A stretch of DNA of 32,285 bases from a virus. The notes beneath the pieces were generated by a model. That model was not told the origin of the DNA. It was given only the letters and a program-made list of their open reading frames with translations, and ran no database searches. The stretch lies in the IMG/VR virus record IMGVR_UViG_3300034109_000192, positions 1-32,285 of that record, one strand, 5' to 3'. This document shows positions 29,340 to 32,285 of this stretch, piece by piece (position 1 is the first letter of the stretch; every line of letters begins with the position of its first letter). The position numbers were made by a program, and so were the translations under genes.

Positions 29340-29534
29340 ATGCGTGAGGAGATAACTGTCGTCAAGCCCATGAAAGACGGCGTAGAGGTTACTGACGGGG
29401 ATATCAGCATCCCTGTGTCCATGCTCCGTCCCATCATCCAGGCGGTGTACAACCGGGCTTACACTCGGGGGTTCATCTTCGGCTTCGGTACTGCCCTCAC
29501 CGGGGCGGTTGTCTACTACATCCTCGGAGGGTGA
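29340..29534 (+). CDS. Small protein with C-terminal TM segment
   Basis: The protein has 64 residues. A soluble N-terminal part (EEITVVKPMKDGVEVTDGDI) is followed by a C-terminal hydrophobic stretch (GFIFGFGTALTGAVVYYILG). The SD is AGGAGG. It starts 3 bp after copy 2 of the membrane microprotein. Possible membrane anchor; function unknown. Confidence 0.7.
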   Translation: MREEITVVKPMKDGVEVTDGDISIPVSMLRPIIQAVYNRAYTRGFIFGFGTALTGAVVYYILGG

Positions 29535-29535
29535 C

Positions 29536-29739
29536 ATGACCGAGATGACCAGAAAGGAACTCATCGACGCTATCGTCAACCGCGTCATCACCAACATCTG
29601 CGAGGACTACGACGGTGGTCTGGAGGCGTGGGTGGAGGATGTGCTGAAGGACGGACGGATAGGCGCACCGCTGAACAAGATGTCAGACGATGCGCTGCGG
29701 GTCCGCTATACGCAACTGATGGAGGAGGACAAGGCGTGA
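29536..29739 (+). CDS. Small acidic protein
   Basis: The protein has 67 residues from ATG 29536, with SD GGAGGG. It is acidic and helical (TRKELIDAIVNRVITNICED, VEDVLKDG), with a final RYTQLMEEDKA. Its stop overlaps the GTG start of the next microprotein. The family is not recognised. Confidence 0.7.
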   Translation: MTEMTRKELIDAIVNRVITNICEDYDGGLEAWVEDVLKDGRIGAPLNKMSDDALRVRYTQLMEEDKA

Positions 29740-29816
29740 CCAAGTGGGAAGCATCCGCTATCGCCCTGTCCATCGGGGCGTTCCTGTTCGCCACAGTAAC
29801 TTGTTGGCTAGTCTGA
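29736..29816 (+). CDS. 26-residue single-TM microprotein, GTG start
   Basis: GTG 29736 overlaps the stop of the previous gene as GTGA and follows SD GGAGGAGG 8 nt upstream. The product begins TKWEASAIALSIGAF and ends LFATVTCWLV, which is one TM-length hydrophobic run. It is short, but the SD and overlap give it support. Confidence 0.55.
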   Translation: MTKWEASAIALSIGAFLFATVTCWLV

Positions 29817-29829
29817 CGGGGGGTATGTC

Positions 29830-30060
29830 ATGAGCGACACGGACTCGGGTGTGCTATGTCAATCCTGCAACCTGCGGCGTATCAATCCGCACCGCTTTGA
29901 TATCGGCTACACCACTTGTATGCCTTGCGGCGAGAAAGCCGCCAAGAAGCGTAAGCACACCATCGTGCCGGTTCACAAGAGTGGCTACATCGTGGTGTCG
30001 AAAGAGTCCAAGGAACTGTTGACTCAACTCAACCGCCCCGGTCGGGGCAGCGATTACTAA
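29830..30060 (+). CDS. Small zinc-ribbon-like protein
   Basis: The protein has 76 residues. It has two Cys pairs, C-x2-C near residue 10 (CQSC) and C-x2-C near residue 30 (CMPC), then a Lys-rich part (EKAAKKRKHTIVPVHKSGYI). The spacing fits a small zinc ribbon. A nucleic-acid or RNA-polymerase partner role is possible but not shown. Confidence 0.7.
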   Translation: MSDTDSGVLCQSCNLRRINPHRFDIGYTTCMPCGEKAAKKRKHTIVPVHKSGYIVVSKESKELLTQLNRPGRGSDY

Positions 30061-30072
30061 CGGGGGACGACG

Positions 30073-30294
30073 ATGGACAAGACCATAGACAACACCCCCT
30101 TCCTCCGGTGGCGACACCTGATAGGGACCGACCCGGCCTATACCAAGTTCATAGCCCGCCATGTTGCGATGAAGGGGCTACAGGAGAACTTGGATATCAG
30201 GATGCTACTCGCCGACATCTACAACTACGAGTACACCCGCCGGAATCAGGTGGCCCTAGTGCTCGACAAGATTATGGGAGGCTTTGATGGATGA
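30073..30294 (+). CDS. Small paralogue pair, copy 1
   Basis: The protein has 73 residues. The N-terminal FLRWRHLIGTDPAYTKFI and C-terminal DIYNYEYTRRNQVALVLDKI, followed by MGGF, match copy 2. The C-terminal coding sequence includes GGGAGG, which serves as SD for copy 2, and the two genes overlap by 8 bp. It probably folds as a small helical protein. Function unknown. Confidence 0.7.
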   Translation: MDKTIDNTPFLRWRHLIGTDPAYTKFIARHVAMKGLQENLDIRMLLADIYNYEYTRRNQVALVLDKIMGGFDG

Positions 30295-30514
30295 CTACGA
30301 TGAAAAACCTTATGCCACCCCGTACAGCCGTTGGCGGCGGTTGATAGAGAAAGAGCCGTACTACAGCAGGCACTACGACCTTGTGTATACGAGGTACACA
30401 GCAGAAGGTCCGGTACCCGGAACCCGTATCGACAACAGCGAAATATACAGTTACGAGGTTACCCGCAAGCACTCGGTGGCTGCGGTGCTCGACAGGATTA
30501 TGGGTGGCCTATGA
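30287..30514 (+). CDS. Small paralogue pair, copy 2
   Basis: The protein has 75 residues from ATG 30287. It matches copy 1 in SRWRRLIEKEPYYSRHY and EIYSYEVTRKHSVAAVLDRI, then MGGL. It has an extra loop (AEGPVPGTR). Its end overlaps the next start ATG 30511, so translation is coupled. Function unknown. Confidence 0.7.
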   Translation: MDDYDEKPYATPYSRWRRLIEKEPYYSRHYDLVYTRYTAEGPVPGTRIDNSEIYSYEVTRKHSVAAVLDRIMGGL

Positions 30515-30729
30515 CCAAACCCATGAAGTACATCAAAACCGGGAGTCTGTGGTCCAAATCGTATAGTGCGGAGTACTCGGCTATCTGGAACAAGGAGATA
30601 CCGCTCGAAGCGGACCGCAAGAAGTTCATGACCGCCGACATGAGTCGCCGCAGGGCAGTTTTTGATGTTTATGCCAGTTTGTATAGCGGCGAGACGATTG
30701 ACTCCTTGTCAATCCCGTGGGGGTGCTGA
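30511..30729 (+). CDS. Small early protein
   Basis: The protein has 72 residues: MTKPMKYIKTGSLWSKSY, then YSAIWNKEIPLEADRKKF and FDVYASLYSGETIDSL. It is coupled to the neighbours by overlaps at both ends (ATGA upstream, TGATG downstream). It is basic and aromatic. The family is not recognised. Confidence 0.65.
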   Translation: MTKPMKYIKTGSLWSKSYSAEYSAIWNKEIPLEADRKKFMTADMSRRRAVFDVYASLYSGETIDSLSIPWGC

Positions 30730-30935
30730 TGGGACTGGTCATCAGTAATGTACAGCGTGAAGCACTGCGGATATGGGCTGGTAGTCCGTACGACTTCCAG
30801 TTGGAGATTACGGAAAAAGAAGCCAAGCAGTTCTTCCACTACGAGCAGTCACGCGTCAAACGCGTGACAAGTTTCTACCATACAAATGTCGGAGGTACAG
30901 ATGCAGACATTCATGATAGCGCACAGTCATTATAA
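30729..30935 (+). CDS. Small early protein overlapping the glycosylase-like gene
   Basis: The protein has 68 residues from ATG 30729: VISNVQREALRIWAGSPYDF, then EITEKEAKQFFHYEQSRVKR. The last 35 nt overlap the next gene. It contains a 9-bp hairpin in the RNA. The family is not recognised. Confidence 0.6.
   Translation: MGLVISNVQREALRIWAGSPYDFQLEITEKEAKQFFHYEQSRVKRVTSFYHTNVGGTDADIHDSAQSL
30848..30868 (+). promoter_or_regulatory. Strong hairpin before the glycosylase-like gene
   Basis: GTCACGCGT and ACGCGTGAC are perfect 9-bp arms with a CAA loop, within the preceding gene and 24 nt before the SD of the glycosylase-like gene. There is no T-tract. It may regulate translation or RNA processing. 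Confidence 0.65.
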
Positions 30936-31365
30936 GACAGCGCGGGACTTGGACGATAAGCGGCTAGGTAAGCAGCGCGTCGAGACCAAGCAGATTCTCC
31001 GTGCTCTGGAGGGTCGTACACGGGGATGGGTCAACCATCCTGCCACCAAGATGTGGGAAGGGTGCGAGTACGCACTCGCCGTCTATGGGTGGATTATGTG
31101 CAACGAGTGGACCGAGCGTGGGTTCAAGGACACCCTGACCGCTTACTTCACCGAGCGTCAGGCGTACTACCTCAAGTTGCATTTCCTGTTCGGCAAGTCC
31201 ATATCCGAGCCGTGGTGGATGGAAGAACTGGATACCTACGGCAAGGTCATCCAGTCACACCGCAGCAACTTGCTGCGTAAGAAACCAGATTTCTATGGGA
31301 AGTATTCGTGGAAGGTCAACGATGACCTTCCTTATGTGTGGCACAAAGGCAAAAAGGAGGAATGA
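30901..31365 (+). CDS. Pyrimidine-dimer DNA glycosylase-like protein (endonuclease V family)
   Basis: The protein has 154 residues. ATG 30901 follows SD GGAGG closely; the ATG at 30886 is not needed. The core KTARDLDDKRLGKQRVETKQ, followed by NHPATKMWEGCEYALAVYG and EWTERGF, is the typical pattern of the Pyr_excise family, which includes relatives of T4 endonuclease V. The conserved Glu is probably E28. It may remove UV photoproducts, or be a family member with another role. T4 uses a Thr at position 2, whereas here Gln2-Thr3 would follow Met, so activity is unsure. Confidence 0.75.
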   Translation: MQTFMIAHSHYKTARDLDDKRLGKQRVETKQILRALEGRTRGWVNHPATKMWEGCEYALAVYGWIMCNEWTERGFKDTLTAYFTERQAYYLKLHFLFGKSISEPWWMEELDTYGKVIQSHRSNLLRKKPDFYGKYSWKVNDDLPYVWHKGKKEE

Positions 31366-31547
31366 TGAAGCGTTTGTTCATGTTGAGACGCGGAAAATCC
31401 GGCTCCCCTGTCAAGGGGGAGGACGGAGCCGTGATGTATTTCGGCAACAAGATGGAAGCGAAGAAGGCGAGGGGCAACCCCGAGAACTCGGAACTCGTCG
31501 TCTCTTTCGGTCCCGACCACAACAAGTTCAAGCATGGAGGTAAGTGA
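31365..31547 (+). CDS. Small basic protein
   Basis: The protein has 60 residues from ATG 31365; ATG 31362 is only 1 nt from SD GGAGG. It starts MKRLFMLRRGKSGSPVKGED and includes AVMYFGNKMEAKKARG. It begins on the stop codon of the previous gene and ends 1 nt before the ATPase gene. It may act with the ATPase. The family is not recognised. Confidence 0.65.
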   Translation: MKRLFMLRRGKSGSPVKGEDGAVMYFGNKMEAKKARGNPENSELVVSFGPDHNKFKHGGK

Positions 31548-31548
31548 A

Positions 31549-32285
31549 ATGCGTCCCACTCTACTGAAGACTACTCTCAAGTCCCTGTTCCCCCTCGGTC
31601 GCACGGTGTGTATCGAAGGCCCTCCGGGTGGCGGTAAGACCACCGTCGTGCAGGAGAACGCCAAGGAACTGGGTGTGCACTACATCGAGAAACATCTTCC
31701 CACGATGCTCGTCGAGGACTGCGGCGTTCCCGACATGATGACCACCAACAACTCGTTCGGCTACAAGATGCCCGACTGGTTCCCTGCCAAGGGGAGCAAG
31801 TGGGACGACGGTCGCGGAGGTGTCCTGTGCTTCGACGACCGCAACCAAGCGGGTGCTGACCTCCAGAAGGTTCTGGCGAACATCAGCCAAGCCCGCACCC
31901 TGCACGGTGTCCCGATGGCGGACGGATGGCAGGTCATCTCGACAGGCAATCGCCAGTCTGACCGGGCCGGTGCCAATCGTGTGCTGTCGCATCTCCGCAA
32001 CCGTGAGACGGTGTTGGAGTTCGAGACGCATCTGGACGACTGGACTGCGTGGGCTATCGACCACGGTGTGAAACCCGAGGTCGTCTCGTTCATCCGGTTC
32101 CGTCCCGGTCTGCTGCATGACTTCGACGCACAGCGTGACCAGAACCCGACGCCCCGTGCATGGGTTGAGGGTGTGTCTGCCGTGCTCGGTATCGTGCCGA
32201 GTGAGGCCGAGTACGAGTCCTTCAAGGGTGCTGTCGGCGAGGGTGCTGCTGCCGAGTTCGTTGGCTTCGTGCGTATCTACCGCAA
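31549..32285 (+). CDS. AAA+ ATPase, MoxR/CobS-like, C-terminus beyond window
   Basis: At least 245 residues are present and the frame is open to the right edge. Walker A is GPPGGGKT at 24-31 and Walker B is VLCFDD at 92-97, followed by RNQA and the helix DLQKVLANISQA. Sensor 1 is the Asn in VISTGN at about 134. Arg residues near 136-152 (RQSDRAGANRVLSHLRNR) may be the arginine finger. MoxR/CobS-type ATPases usually remodel a partner with a von Willebrand A domain, and such a gene would be expected just right of this window. The exact role in phages is unclear. Confidence 0.88.
   Translation, partial: MRPTLLKTTLKSLFPLGRTVCIEGPPGGGKTTVVQENAKELGVHYIEKHLPTMLVEDCGVPDMMTTNNSFGYKMPDWFPAKGSKWDDGRGGVLCFDDRNQAGADLQKVLANISQARTLHGVPMADGWQVISTGNRQSDRAGANRVLSHLRNRETVLEFETHLDDWTAWAIDHGVKPEVVSFIRFRPGLLHDFDAQRDQNPTPRAWVEGVSAVLGIVPSEAEYESFKGAVGEGAAAEFVGFVRIYR

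Noticed and set aside
28764-29597. Minus-strand frame of 277 codons across the small early genes
   Set aside because: The plus strand has a chain of short genes with SD sites, overlaps and paralogy in this interval; the minus frame is Asp/His/Glu-rich antisense of these.

Overview
This window is a piece of a tailed, podovirus-like bacteriophage genome. One strand carries a packaging, head, tail and lysis module. The other carries dense short early-type genes, among them an AAA+ ATPase. No host gene, integrase, tRNA, polymerase or CRISPR array is visible. A Gram-negative host is plausible (sigma70-like promoters, an M15-type endolysin, a 3-TM holin), but I cannot name it.

Minus strand, read from about 25880 down to 1 (late genes): HNH nuclease, small terminase, a small linker gene, large terminase, then an intrinsic terminator and a promoter. 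These are followed by portal, a small gene, scaffold, major capsid protein, a decoration-like protein and two fibre-like proteins. Then come small virion-associated genes, three tandem paralogous adaptor genes plus a fourth connector gene, and an appendage region that contains a duplicated two-gene cassette. A lysis cassette (coiled-coil/TM protein, endolysin, holin) follows. The window ends with a large tail protein and a set of internal or ejected virion proteins, one with a muramidase-like domain and another running off the left edge. Stop and start codons often overlap (ATGA, TAATG, GTGA), so translation is probably coupled. Two C(UUCG)G-capped hairpins flank a gene just after the capsid genes.

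Plus strand, 26118 to 32285: two transcription units start at near-identical promoters (TTGACACGG, 17-bp spacer). The first (26229-27030) has three short genes and an intrinsic terminator. Between the units lies about 540 bp of AT-rich DNA with seven copies of a TAGATTGT element, two copies of a perfect 16-bp palindrome and an A/T tandem repeat, which looks like a replication origin or control region. The second unit (from 27715) is a packed run of mostly unrecognised small genes, some tandemly duplicated and several encoding membrane microproteins. It ends in a pyrimidine-dimer-glycosylase-like gene and a truncated MoxR/CobS-like ATPase.

The most striking signal is a complete type II hammerhead ribozyme at 28711-28760, in the gap between two early genes. 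Every core nucleotide is present and all three stems are perfectly paired, so it should cut the early polycistronic RNA after A28732.
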